From an uncultured Bacteroidota bacterium (GTDB lineage: Bacteria > Bacteroidota > Bacteroidia > Flavobacteriales_D > Crocinitomicaceae): 64,000 nucleotides of DNA. The notes beneath the pieces were generated by a model, which had not been told where the DNA came from, did no database searches, and worked only from the letters and a program-made list of their open reading frames with translations. Positions within the stretch are counted from its first letter, which is position 1; each line of letters opens with the position of its first letter. The DNA is taken from positions 1 to 64,000 of the forward strand of contig CALCCB010000075.1 of assembly GCA_937899625.1 (NCBI GenBank). Reading direction: 5' to 3'. Below are positions 1-10,025 of this stretch, piece by piece. The position numbers were made by a program, and so were the translations under genes.

Positions 1-796
1 GATCCGACGCGGTGGGCTGGGGCCAACCGGAACCGCGCAGGGGCCGAACGGCACAGTTGGGCGGCAAATAGCTCAGCAGCCTACGAACCGCTTGAAGGCA
101 TTCGACCTCGTTGGGGTAGGTAAAATGCGCAATGCCCGAGCGTGTGGCATGGGTTGTGGCCCCGCCCAGTTCTTCGGAACTCACCTCTTCGTGGGTCACC
201 GTTTTGACCACATTGGGTCCGGTAACGAACATGTATGAAGTTTCTTCCACCATGAAAATGAAATCTGTCAAGGCGGGAGAATACACTGCTCCTCCGGCAC
301 ATGGTCCCATGATCACCGAAAGTTGAGGGATAACTCCTGAAGCCAGCGTATTTCGATAAAAGATATCTGCGTAACCCGCAAGAGATACAACCCCTTCCTG
401 AATTCGGGCGCCCCCTGAGTCATTCAATCCGATTAGGGGTGCTCCGTTCTTCATCGCCATATCCATCACACGACAGATCTTGGCAGCGTGAGTTTCGGAA
501 AGTGAACCTCCTAAAACAGTAAAATCCTGAGAGAACACATAGACCAATCTTCCATGAACCGTTCCATATCCTGTGATCACCCCATCTCCAGGAAATTTTT
601 GTTTCTCCAATCCGAACGACGTTGCGCGGTGTTCAACAAATTGTCCTATTTCATGGAATGAACCTTCATCAAGCAACAAGGTAACTCGCTCTCTTGCAGT
701 CAACTTTCCTTGTTGGTGCTGCTTGTCGATCCTTGCCTGTCCACCTCCTAACCCAGAGGCCTCTCTTCTATTCAAAAGGTCTTCGTTCTTATTCAT
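1..796 (-). CDS. Acyl-CoA (propionyl-CoA) carboxylase beta / carboxyltransferase subunit, C-terminus truncated by window edge
   Basis: Reverse-strand reading [49 protein letters not shown]...[16 protein letters not shown]...; not in the ORF track because it runs off the window. Confidence 0.93.
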   Translation of the reverse strand, partial: MNKNEDLLNRREASGLGGGQARIDKQHQQGKLTARERVTLLLDEGSFHEIGQFVEHRATSFGLEKQKFPGDGVITGYGTVHGRLVYVFSQDFTVLGGSLSETHAAKICRVMDMAMKNGAPLIGLNDSGGARIQEGVVSLAGYADIFYRNTLASGVIPQLSVIMGPCAGGAVYSPALTDFIFMVEETSYMFVTGPNVVKTVTHEEVSSEELGGATTHATRSGIAHFTYPNEVECLQAVRRLLSYLPPNCAVRPLRGSGWPQPTASD

Positions 797-957
797 TGTC
801 TCAATTTTACAGGGAACAAATATACTTTTTTAGGTCGGTAGTCAGGATTTGTTCGATCGATTTCTACCCAAAATACATTAACAAATATTTAAGTAACAAT
901 TATTGTATAATCGTGGGGAATTCACGTAATTTTGCAAAAATTAAAAAAACTAACCGT

Positions 958-1389
958 ATGAAATCTTTTATCAGAACCGCTGCTTTCCTTTTGTTAGCAG
1001 TATCCGCTATCGCTGTTGCTTCTTGTGGTAAATACGAAGAAGGACCAGGATTTTCTCTACTTTCTAAGAAAGCAAGAATTGTTGGTGAGTGGTCACTTAG
1101 CAGTATGACTGTTAATGGTCAGTCACAAGACCTTTCAGGAACAACTGTTGCAGTAAACATTAAAAAAGATGACACATACACTGTGACTACATCTTATACT
1201 TTTGGTGGAGCAACTTTTACAGACACTGAAAATGGAACTTGGAAGTTCTCTGATGACAAAATGAAGTTGGTTACTACAGATTCTTCTGGTTCTGTTTCAG
1301 AAATCGAAATCATCATGTTGAAGAACAAGGAAATGAAGTTAAGAGATGTTGAAGGTAACTCTACAACTATCCAGACTTACATTCAGTAA
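958..1389 (+). CDS. Lipocalin-like lipoprotein
   Basis: ORF 694..1389, but Met at 958 gives a signal peptide with lipobox (MKSFIRTAAFLLLAVSAIAVASCGKYEEG) and lipocalin-like VGEWSLSSMTVNG...GTWKFSDDKMKL. Confidence 0.75.
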   Translation: MKSFIRTAAFLLLAVSAIAVASCGKYEEGPGFSLLSKKARIVGEWSLSSMTVNGQSQDLSGTTVAVNIKKDDTYTVTTSYTFGGATFTDTENGTWKFSDDKMKLVTTDSSGSVSEIEIIMLKNKEMKLRDVEGNSTTIQTYIQ

Positions 1390-1407
1390 TTCAAAACTTT
1401 GAATTTG

Positions 1408-1437
1408 AAAAGGTCGGCAAATGCCGGCCTTTTTTTA
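1408..1437 (+). terminator. Rho-independent terminator
   Basis: AAAGGTCGGCAAATGCCGGCCTTTTTTT hairpin plus T-run after the lipoprotein gene. Confidence 0.85.
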
Positions 1438-2769
1438 TATAGCCCCGCGCGCTTTTAATTCCAGATACTTATTGATGGTATCAATACTCAAGTTATCTGG
1501 AGTAGTAAGGATAGTCTGTATTCCGTTTTGTTTCAATTCTCTCGCCATTCTTGATTTGAGCGTGATCACGCGTTCAGCAACCGCTGAAATATATACGTCA
1601 TTCGTTGTTTCCAATGGCTTGAAGGCATACTCCTGAAGATCGGTGTTTTCAAAGAAAACGATCACCAACAAATGTTTCTGATTGATCCTTCTCAACATTG
1701 GTAATGCTCGCCTCATGGCAAACTCGGTCTGGAAATTCGTAAACAAAACGAGAAGTGAACGTGTGCTAATGGTTCTTCGGATCGTTTGGTACAACAACTC
1801 GTAATTCGGCTCCCTGAAATGGGTTTTTTGATTGTACAGTTCCTCAAGGATCCTTCTCATCTGACTACCTGTTCGGTTGGCTGGTAATTTAGTCCCGATC
1901 TTATCCGAAAAGGTGATCAATCCTGTTTTATCTCCGTTTTTGAGTGCGATATTCGAAAAGACCAAAGTAGAGTTGATCGCATAATCCAGCACGCTCATCT
2001 CATTGAATTCTACTTGCATGTTGCGGCTCTTGTCTATCAAGCAGTAAATATGTTGAGACTTTTCTTCCTGATATTGATTTACCATGAGGTCAAACTTTCT
2101 ACTTGTCGCTTTCCAGTTGATCGTTTTCACCTCATCGCCCTGTACATATGCCTTGATCTGTTCAAATTCACTATTGTTTCCGATTCGTCGAACTTTCTTG
2201 ATCCCTACTGACGTCTTTTGTTGCTGGAAAACGAGAAGCTCGAATTTCTTTAGCTGTAAAACCGAAGGATACACTTGCGTTACCATTCCCGAAGGAACCA
2301 CGTATTTACGACTTACAAGATTGAAAATGGATGAAATCCTGAAAAATGCATCTCCAAAGAAATACTCACCCCGTTGTTTCGGGAGAAAGTCATAATGAAA
2401 CTCTTTCTCACCCTCAGGTGCCAAGATCCCAATGAACACCTTATCTCTTTCCTGCATTTGCTCGGGAAATCCCTCGTAGAGCATGAATGTAACAGGTTGT
2501 AAGCCTTTATTTCTGACAACAAGTTTCACAGGATTATTGTCTCCCAGTGAAAGCCTTTCATTGACATGCCGTTCAAAATCCAATGGCTCCTTGTAGAGAA
2601 ATACTAATAGTGCATCTAGAAGGGTGAGACCAAATAAACTTACCGTACTCACTTTCGCAACAAAATAAAGCTCGCGAACACCAAATGAGGCGGCGAACAA
2701 TACGATGATCACTCCACAAAGCAGAAAGAACCAGCGAGTCAGGTATATGGATCTCCAGAGATTGTTCAT
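1435..2769 (-). CDS. DUF58 domain-containing protein
   Basis: RRIGNNSEFEQIKAYVQGDEVKTINWKATSRKFDLMVNQYQEEKSQ motif, vWA-like fold, next to MoxR. Confidence 0.92.
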   Translation of the reverse strand: MNNLWRSIYLTRWFFLLCGVIIVLFAASFGVRELYFVAKVSTVSLFGLTLLDALLVFLYKEPLDFERHVNERLSLGDNNPVKLVVRNKGLQPVTFMLYEGFPEQMQERDKVFIGILAPEGEKEFHYDFLPKQRGEYFFGDAFFRISSIFNLVSRKYVVPSGMVTQVYPSVLQLKKFELLVFQQQKTSVGIKKVRRIGNNSEFEQIKAYVQGDEVKTINWKATSRKFDLMVNQYQEEKSQHIYCLIDKSRNMQVEFNEMSVLDYAINSTLVFSNIALKNGDKTGLITFSDKIGTKLPANRTGSQMRRILEELYNQKTHFREPNYELLYQTIRRTISTRSLLVLFTNFQTEFAMRRALPMLRRINQKHLLVIVFFENTDLQEYAFKPLETTNDVYISAVAERVITLKSRMARELKQNGIQTILTTPDNLSIDTINKYLELKARGAI

Positions 2770-3863
2770 TAACGAGGCACTTCGATCGTTTTAAGAATAT
2801 CAGCTATTACTTCTTCAGGAGTTATTCCTTCCATTTCAGCTTCCGGGGTAAGTATCAATCTATGATTTAGAACATGTGTAGTCACGAATTGAATGTCCTC
2901 CGGAGTTACAAAATCACGACCACGAATCGCCGCAACAGCTTTAGAAGCCTTTAACATGGAAAGTGAGGCTCGAGGAGAACCACCCAGATACACCTTTCCA
3001 TGATTACGTGTTTTGTGCGTGATGGCTGCAATGTATTTCAATAAATTATCCTCTACGATCACCTTCTCAACGATCTGTTGAACCTTACGGATCTCTTCAG
3101 CAGAGAATACTGGCACCACCTCATGAAGATCAGGGGTTTGAATATTGTTTTTGTAGCGATGCAGGATCTCCTCCTCCTGATGTAATTCCGGATAATCGAT
3201 CTTCACTTTGAAAACGAAACGGTCGAGCTGTGCTTCTGGTAAATTGTATGTTCCTTCCTGCTCGATAGGGTTTTGTGTAGCAATAACCAGAAATGGGAAG
3301 CTCATCGGATACTGATTCCCGTCGTAAGTGATCTGTCGTTCTTCCATCACCTCAAAAAGTGCAGCCTGAGTTTTAGCTGGTGCCCTGTTGATCTCATCGA
3401 TCAGCACGATATTGGAAAAAATTGGACCTTTCTTAAACGAAAAGGTTGAATCTTTCATATTGAACACGCTCGTTCCGATCACATCCGAAGGCATCAAGTC
3501 AGGTGTAAACTGAATTCTTGAAAAATCGATCGCCAACGCCTTACTCAAGACCTTTGCAGATAAGGTCTTTGCCACTCCCGGTGCTCCTTCAAGAAGAATG
3601 TGTCCGTTGGAAAAGATTCCGGCAAGTAATAGTTCAACCATATGATGTTGACCGATCACAAATTTTCCGATCTCATGACGTACATCATTCACCTTATTTG
3701 CCACCCACACCAAGTCTTGATTGTGTCGTTCGAATCCATAAGATCCGGTTGGTTCAGAGGCCGGCTTCGTTTCTTCATTCGAAGCGGAAGATCCTGAAGA
3801 CTCCCCATCCTTGGGAAGGTATGCTGAAAAATCTTGTTGTTCGTTGTTTTCTTCTGTACTCAT
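2769..3863 (-). CDS. MoxR family AAA+ ATPase
   Basis: LLEGAPGVAKT Walker A, QFTPDLMPSDVIGTSVF, LIDEINRAPAKTQAALFEVMEERQIT. Confidence 0.96.
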   Translation of the reverse strand: MSTEENNEQQDFSAYLPKDGESSGSSASNEETKPASEPTGSYGFERHNQDLVWVANKVNDVRHEIGKFVIGQHHMVELLLAGIFSNGHILLEGAPGVAKTLSAKVLSKALAIDFSRIQFTPDLMPSDVIGTSVFNMKDSTFSFKKGPIFSNIVLIDEINRAPAKTQAALFEVMEERQITYDGNQYPMSFPFLVIATQNPIEQEGTYNLPEAQLDRFVFKVKIDYPELHQEEEILHRYKNNIQTPDLHEVVPVFSAEEIRKVQQIVEKVIVEDNLLKYIAAITHKTRNHGKVYLGGSPRASLSMLKASKAVAAIRGRDFVTPEDIQFVTTHVLNHRLILTPEAEMEGITPEEVIADILKTIEVPR

Positions 3864-3875
3864 TGCTACAACTAT

Positions 3876-5549
3876 TTAAATTAAATCGTGTTCTGTAAAA
3901 TATCTTTCTAATCGCTGAAGACCTGTACTTCCCAGTTCTCCTACCCTTATCAATAACGACTGTTCATCCAGGAAATGAATCACACAAAGATTCCCTGAGA
4001 TTTCAACTCGATTGATCTGGTTTGATTTCAAGGTAATCTTTTTTCCAAAAAGCGGAATCATTTGAAGTTCATCTCCTTTGATAATAACATAAGGTCTTCC
4101 CATACGAATGAATGCAAGAGCAAGAATACCAGCCCCTAAAGGCCAGAGCAAGATTCCTGCACCGTTTGCTTTTACCAGGAAATACGTCCCGATAAAAATC
4201 ACTGCTAAACCAACCATTGTGAAAACGAAATTCAGCCAAACTGAACGATAGATCCTGAATTCTTTCTGTTTCAAGCGCTGAACAAGGTCATCTCCGATCA
4301 ATCCTACCTGTTTGTAAAACTCATTCTTTCGTTTGACAATCTTAGTGAGTTCGTCTTCTGATACAACCGTTTCCTGCTCAAGGTCTTTTAACAGTTTATC
4401 AATTTCTGCAGAATCGATCCCAGCTCTTTCGGCCAGGTGGTTGATCTCGCGATGATCTGTTCTTTTTGAAAGATCAATAAAGAAATGTTTGAGCACAGTC
4501 TGATAGAAGTTCTTGCGGTGCAATTGCAATACGGCAGACGGATTGTCTCTGTTTCGATAGATCGATGCGATCGTTTCGACAAATACTGCTGATTGGTTCC
4601 TCTTTTTTCTATACAATGGTATTTCTGGCCGGATCCTTTTCGCTCTGAACAGGACAAACAAGATCAGCGACAGCAGTATCATCCCCATTGCGGCCAATAG
4701 AGGAGGTGACTTGAGAATGAACTGCAAATAACTGTCGTCTTTTTTTCCTCCTTTATTTTGATTAAGCTGCTCAAAGAAATCCATCGGCTCCTGTTTCAAT
4801 TCACCAATATTCAGGACACGGATCTTCTGATTTTTGAAGATCTTGCTCACTTCCCATGCATATCGGAATCCATCTTTTTGTATTAGGAAAACATTTCTGA
4901 AAGTCTCCGGCCCGGAATGGAGATAAACAGACCCTTCACCTACCGGAATGCGAATAAAGTTTGCTCTTCCCCGAATATTCGAGATCACATCGATCCCATG
5001 GCCCTGAAGTTTACTGTTTCCAAAACACAACCAATCATGAGGAAGAGTATCTCCCTGATAAATGTTGTACAATTTATACCAGGATGACTTTCTACCAATG
5101 ACCACTTTAGTCGTATAATCGAACTGATAATTTAGCACAGGATCAAATCGATCAAAAATATTAGAGGTCATTTTTCGCGAAAAGACAATGAGGTTCGACC
5201 CCCTCACCACCTGGCTCAGTATGGTATCTATTTCCTGATCATACAACCCAAAGGATTCTCCGACAAACAAATAGGTGGATGTGTCACCGATCTTTAAAAC
5301 CGAATCGAGTTGTTCCGGAGTGTCGATAAAATCACTCAAGGTTGTATCCGTGCGTGCTTCGATGCGCTCTTTAAACAATGACAATCCACATGGATCCTGA
5401 CTCTGCCAGTCGTAGGTATCTTCCCAGTTCGTAGAAACGTAAGCGGCAGTTGTATAACCACCTGTCTTTTCGGAGCCAAGGAACCAAACGAGAACAACCA
5501 TGATCACAACGATCATCAGCATCAGAAGATATTTGAATTGCTGACTCAT
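3876..5549 (-). CDS. DUF4350 domain-containing membrane protein
   Basis: N-terminal TM, DUF4350-like region (SLFKERIEARTDTTLSDF...), C-terminal TMs, cluster context. Confidence 0.75.
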   Translation of the reverse strand: MSQQFKYLLMLMIVVIMVVLVWFLGSEKTGGYTTAAYVSTNWEDTYDWQSQDPCGLSLFKERIEARTDTTLSDFIDTPEQLDSVLKIGDTSTYLFVGESFGLYDQEIDTILSQVVRGSNLIVFSRKMTSNIFDRFDPVLNYQFDYTTKVVIGRKSSWYKLYNIYQGDTLPHDWLCFGNSKLQGHGIDVISNIRGRANFIRIPVGEGSVYLHSGPETFRNVFLIQKDGFRYAWEVSKIFKNQKIRVLNIGELKQEPMDFFEQLNQNKGGKKDDSYLQFILKSPPLLAAMGMILLSLILFVLFRAKRIRPEIPLYRKKRNQSAVFVETIASIYRNRDNPSAVLQLHRKNFYQTVLKHFFIDLSKRTDHREINHLAERAGIDSAEIDKLLKDLEQETVVSEDELTKIVKRKNEFYKQVGLIGDDLVQRLKQKEFRIYRSVWLNFVFTMVGLAVIFIGTYFLVKANGAGILLWPLGAGILALAFIRMGRPYVIIKGDELQMIPLFGKKITLKSNQINRVEISGNLCVIHFLDEQSLLIRVGELGSTGLQRLERYFTEHDLI

Positions 5550-6394
5550 TTTGTTTCTTTCAGATGATCATAATAATTCTTCAATACCGGTTCGATCTCA
5601 CTAAAATCTGATCGATCCAGCTCATATTCTCCGTACCAAACCAATTCATAGATCCTCACGCACTCGCGAAACAAGTGTGCTTTAGGTTTTGCCCCAACTT
5701 CAGCCAGGTAATCAAAATTCGTCTTTTCTTTTCTCCATCTAATCCAGTTCAAACGGATCATTTCCTTTAATATAAAGGTAAAATAGATCCTTACCCCTTC
5801 CCGATAGTTGGCTTTCGCAAGCGCCTCATCCAATCTGAGCTCAAGTTCTGTCTTTGAGATGATCTCGGGATTCCATTCCATATCCACAAAGGTTCCCGCC
5901 ACCTTTTTATTAGAAGGTTTTCGTGATTTAATCAACCAATAGATCAAAAAGACCACAAGCGCAGCTATGATCAGGATCAAAAGAAACTTCCAAACTTCTG
6001 GTGAAATGGACGGTGGATCTACATCCGGAAGATCCACATCTGGTGGATCGATGTCAGGTGGATCAAATTCAGGCAATTTGATGGGATCCGGCATTTTTGT
6101 TTTCGGATCGTTGGGCATATCTCCCCCGTTCCCTTTTTGTTTTCCTTTATTCCTGACGTAATCGATCTGAGATGGAGAAGTGTGTCCCTTTGGCTGTTGA
6201 TCTCTATCATTATCCACCCCTTTCATTCCTGTTGGGCTGGTGCCATAATAATCTTTCGGACCGTTGTAATTCTTACTTTTCTGGTACTCGTATCGCTTTA
6301 CTGTTTCTTTCCATTTTTTTTCGACCGACTTTTGTTCCTGAGATAAACCGGAAAATGAAAAAGCAAGGATCAATATGGTGAGCAGTCTATTCAA
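5546..6394 (-). CDS. DUF4129-type single-TM protein with acidic Pro-rich linker
   Basis: Signal peptide, DPPDIDPPDVDLPDVDPPS linker, TM, C-terminal DUF4129-like region (ANYREGVRIYFTFILKEM...YELVWYGEYELD); 4 bp overlap with the next gene. Confidence 0.75.
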   Translation of the reverse strand: MNRLLTILILAFSFSGLSQEQKSVEKKWKETVKRYEYQKSKNYNGPKDYYGTSPTGMKGVDNDRDQQPKGHTSPSQIDYVRNKGKQKGNGGDMPNDPKTKMPDPIKLPEFDPPDIDPPDVDLPDVDPPSISPEVWKFLLILIIAALVVFLIYWLIKSRKPSNKKVAGTFVDMEWNPEIISKTELELRLDEALAKANYREGVRIYFTFILKEMIRLNWIRWRKEKTNFDYLAEVGAKPKAHLFRECVRIYELVWYGEYELDRSDFSEIEPVLKNYYDHLKETK

Positions 6395-8306
6395 AATCAG
6401 CTTGAGATTCGTTTAATCGACTACGTTTTCCAAATCGCTTGAAAGCCTCTCTCAATGAAACAGATTCTTCTTTTTCTCTGGATGAATAATAGCTAACAGC
6501 CATAGTAATTCCCATGAAAATGATCACCATAAATGAAAAGAGCAGGTAGACGATCTGTCTCACGATATTACTCCAGAAAATGTGCTCATCTGTATAGATC
6601 ATGGCAACTCTTTTAACAGTATCTGCCAACATATCCAAAAGATCCCTCACCAGGGGCTGATCATTGAATGGCTCATGAAAACTGAAAATGAACGCAATGG
6701 GCTGAGAAATGATGAAGACAATAAACACTGACATAAGGATCACCATCAAAGAAGTTCCATAACGATTGGCCGAATATGACCAGGAACGTATCCATCTGGC
6801 CCCAACAGGCCGTTCATCAAGCCCAAAAACGGCAGATTGAATAAAGAACAATGGCGAAATTAAAACGGCCCACATCAAAATAAACCAAGGCAACCCAAAG
6901 ACAAATAGGTACATGATCAGATTGCCCAGCCAGATCCAGTGAAAATTACTGATCAGGTATTTGAAAAAAGGCATTACTCCCTCTTTTTGATCTTTAAACT
7001 TAACAGAATGAAACACAGATGCCAGCACCAATGCAAGGATTACAGACCAAAGAAAGAAAACCACAAGGTCCATTGGATTCGAGAAATTATAACCAAATAG
7101 AATCCTTAGCTGAACTACCCAATCATAAAAATGTCTCAACCCCATGTCCTCGGAGTAATTACCTGCCTGTAAATACATGATCAAACCGACCAATGGCGCA
7201 ACAATGATGAATATCTTTCCGACAATACTCCCGATCAATGATCTGAACAAGGTAAAGCTATCTGACATCACCTCGCCGATCCCTCTCATCTTGTATAAGA
7301 GCACTGGAGTCCTTTCGGTCTGATCTCCAAGATCGTCCTCCTCGAGTAGCTCTGGATGCTTCCGTGCCACATAGATCGGGTAAAACACATATACAAACAG
7401 GATGACTGCGAATGAAAACAAGATCAATGTCCATTTGGACCAGTCGGGTAACACCTGATAATTGTGTGTCACATAACTCTCAAGGAAACCGGCGGCAATG
7501 ATAAAGGGCACAAGGCTCATCATGATCTTTAACCCACTTTTTACTGTCCGCTGCATACTTTGTAAGCGAGTATAGGATCCAGGGAAAAGAAAGCCATTTC
7601 CAGCAGTTATACCAGCTCCTCCTGCCAGAACGATGGCTGAGATCTCAAAGGCACCATGGATCCAGATCCCCAAAAAACTGGTGATCAACAATCCCTTCAA
7701 ATGAAAGAAATATTGAAAGGACCCTAACATAACTCCATTGGAAAACAATAAAAGATGGGTTCCCAATGTAAAGAAAAATCCTGCGAAGAAGGTGAGGAAT
7801 GCTACCTTAAGGTTATTTGTCGTGATCATGATGAACATGGACAGCTGATCCGGAGATTCATACACGGCCAAAGGATTTCCCTTCTGAATGTTCTCCAGTG
7901 TCATATTCACATACATGTCGCCCATGACAATTCGAGGGAAATCATGATTATAATGGGTCGTGATAATTCCGATCCCCATGTAGATCAGAAAAGTCACCAA
8001 TGCGAAAAGCAGACTTTTTCTTGCCTTATAAATCTCAATTGGAAGGGATGTTTTCCAGACTGTGATGAACTTCTTTAATGAAAGACCCTTTTGCTTGTTG
8101 ACTCCCAGGAAGACTTTTTGAGTCAACTGATTGAGGTATACCCTTACGGTTCTTCGCTTGTAAAAGGTTTGGGCATAGCTCAAGTCATCGGTGATATCCA
8201 TATACAGATCGCTCAGCTCCTCAGGCTCCTTCGAGCCATCGGCGTAAAGCTTTTCGAAGCGCGACCACTTCTCCTTATTCTGCTGGATAAAACTGGTTTC
8301 TTTCAT
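6387..8306 (-). CDS. Stage II sporulation protein M (SpoIIM/DUF95)-like membrane protein
   Basis: SpoIIM-like IWIHGAFEISAIVLAGGAGITAG...FLFPGSYTRLQSMQRTVKSGLKIMMSLVPFIIAAGFLESYVT. Confidence 0.9.
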   Translation of the reverse strand: MKETSFIQQNKEKWSRFEKLYADGSKEPEELSDLYMDITDDLSYAQTFYKRRTVRVYLNQLTQKVFLGVNKQKGLSLKKFITVWKTSLPIEIYKARKSLLFALVTFLIYMGIGIITTHYNHDFPRIVMGDMYVNMTLENIQKGNPLAVYESPDQLSMFIMITTNNLKVAFLTFFAGFFFTLGTHLLLFSNGVMLGSFQYFFHLKGLLITSFLGIWIHGAFEISAIVLAGGAGITAGNGFLFPGSYTRLQSMQRTVKSGLKIMMSLVPFIIAAGFLESYVTHNYQVLPDWSKWTLILFSFAVILFVYVFYPIYVARKHPELLEEDDLGDQTERTPVLLYKMRGIGEVMSDSFTLFRSLIGSIVGKIFIIVAPLVGLIMYLQAGNYSEDMGLRHFYDWVVQLRILFGYNFSNPMDLVVFFLWSVILALVLASVFHSVKFKDQKEGVMPFFKYLISNFHWIWLGNLIMYLFVFGLPWFILMWAVLISPLFFIQSAVFGLDERPVGARWIRSWSYSANRYGTSLMVILMSVFIVFIISQPIAFIFSFHEPFNDQPLVRDLLDMLADTVKRVAMIYTDEHIFWSNIVRQIVYLLFSFMVIIFMGITMAVSYYSSREKEESVSLREAFKRFGKRSRLNESQADFE

Positions 8307-8396
8307 AGCAAGGCAGAACGATAAATATAGTAAATAATGTCTACCCTGATTGATCGATATCGGCTCAATTCAAACTCAATATCAATCTATTGAAAT

Positions 8397-9395
8397 TCAG
8401 TGTTTTTTATGAGAAATCTCCAGGCTGCCGATCTTTAAGAAGAATCCACCTGAATTCCTTTTGGTAGGTTTAGCAGATCTGAAATCAATCTCCTTATTGG
8501 TCACTTCTGCGATCTTTTTTGTGATCGGCTTGATTGGATTACTCATTTGATCAAATCCAAGTGAGGCATAATCAGATCGCACTTGTTGTACAGGGGGTGA
8601 CTGAGACGGTTGAGTAATTCGAGAAGGTTCTTCATTGAACATAGCCAAGGTTAGGTTCCCTGCCGTCCTGGTTCTCATGTCATTGATCTTATCCAGTTCC
8701 TTTCGAGGTTGAGCATCTTCACCCTTTGATTCTTTATTGTCATCTGGGATTACAATCCCTTTCTCCGGCAACGTTGTTGTTTGATCCTGATCCGCTACAA
8801 ATTGATCCCGATTGATTGTCGGATCCTCCTCCAATTTACGCTCATCTTTTTTGATTTCGGGCGTATTTTTCTTTGCATAGGAAGGAGCCTCAGTGACATT
8901 TGTCCGGACTCCGATCCAAACAAAAAAGGCGATCACTGCCGCTGCGGCCGCAATCGAAAGGTAAGGCCATAGCATGATGGTCTTTTTCTTCTTTAGGTCA
9001 TCCTTGCCATCGAAGATCATGGTTGGAGCAGGTAGAATTGTCTTCTTGAACAACTCCATTTCTTTTGCCGCCGCTGGTGTTACAGACAGATAGATCTCCA
9101 GCTCGATCTGTTTCTGCGAGTTGAGCTGACCCTCGATAGAAGCGATCATGAATTGCTCGACTGTGCTTGCAGTAATGGTATCTGTGGAAAGGTCAACTTG
9201 TTTAAGTGTTGACAAGAAATCTTTATCTAAAGAAGACGAAGGCGATTGCAAAACTGGAAGTTCTTCCTCTTCCATTCTGAATTCAGGATGTTTTTTGAGG
9301 AACTCCATCAATAAGGCAGTATCCTCTTCGCCCAGGTTACACTCCAGGTAATCCAGGTAAAAAGCCTCATAATTGAAAATACTGATCTTATCCAT
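8397..9395 (-). CDS. Putative anti-sigma factor / single-TM protein
   Basis: One TM (WPYLSIAAAAAVIAFFVWIGV), stop/start overlap with the upstream ECF sigma gene. Confidence 0.65.
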   Translation of the reverse strand: MDKISIFNYEAFYLDYLECNLGEEDTALLMEFLKKHPEFRMEEEELPVLQSPSSSLDKDFLSTLKQVDLSTDTITASTVEQFMIASIEGQLNSQKQIELEIYLSVTPAAAKEMELFKKTILPAPTMIFDGKDDLKKKKTIMLWPYLSIAAAAAVIAFFVWIGVRTNVTEAPSYAKKNTPEIKKDERKLEEDPTINRDQFVADQDQTTTLPEKGIVIPDDNKESKGEDAQPRKELDKINDMRTRTAGNLTLAMFNEEPSRITQPSQSPPVQQVRSDYASLGFDQMSNPIKPITKKIAEVTNKEIDFRSAKPTKRNSGGFFLKIGSLEISHKKH

Positions 9396-9880
9396 TATAC
9401 AACGAGTTCTATTTTCTTTATATACTCCTTCAGCGACTGTCGGGCCCTGAAGATGTAAACTTTAACTTGAGATTCTGTCAGGCCTGTAACTTCAGCAATT
9501 TCTGCATAATTGTATCCTTCATAATCCCTTAGCATCACCACCGTCTTTTGGGTCTCAGGCAACCTATCAAGTGCCTCCTCCAAAATATCCTTGAGGTCGA
9601 ATGCCGCTGAATCTTCAAATCCTCTTTCTTTTCCGGCATACTCTATATCACCACTTTTCCCTTCTTTTTTGATCCAGTCAAGAATCGTGTGGTACGCCGA
9701 CGTGAACAAATAGGACTTTACTTTTTCGTAGCTGATCTCCTCATGTTTGATCCAAACTTTGGTGAACACCTCCTGTACAATATCCTTTGACGACATCTCA
9801 TTACGAAGATGCTTCATTGCAAATCGGAAGATCCCGTCAGCATATTCATCAATGGCCAGATTATACTCTTTGGCAGTCAT
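9395..9880 (-). CDS. ECF RNA polymerase sigma-70 factor
   Basis: Sigma2 (KHLRNEMSSKDIVQEVFTKVW) and sigma4 (LPETQKTVVMLRDYEGYNYAEIAEVTGLTESQVKVYIFRARQSLKEYI). Confidence 0.95.
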   Translation of the reverse strand: MTAKEYNLAIDEYADGIFRFAMKHLRNEMSSKDIVQEVFTKVWIKHEEISYEKVKSYLFTSAYHTILDWIKKEGKSGDIEYAGKERGFEDSAAFDLKDILEEALDRLPETQKTVVMLRDYEGYNYAEIAEVTGLTESQVKVYIFRARQSLKEYIKKIELVV

Positions 9881-10025
9881 CCTTTTTTGTTCGTTTCGGA
9901 GGTAAGACTGGCAAGTTACCGAAAAGTTACAGCGGGCACAAAAAATCGTAATCTCCTTTCATTTTTGTCATGTCAAATTTTCAAAAATTGAAATATGTGT
10001 ATCTTGCCGGGGCAAAACCCTACAC

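Noticed and set aside
694-957. N-terminal extension of the lipocalin-like ORF
   Set aside because: A lipoprotein signal peptide begins at 958; the extension overlaps the divergent carboxylase gene.
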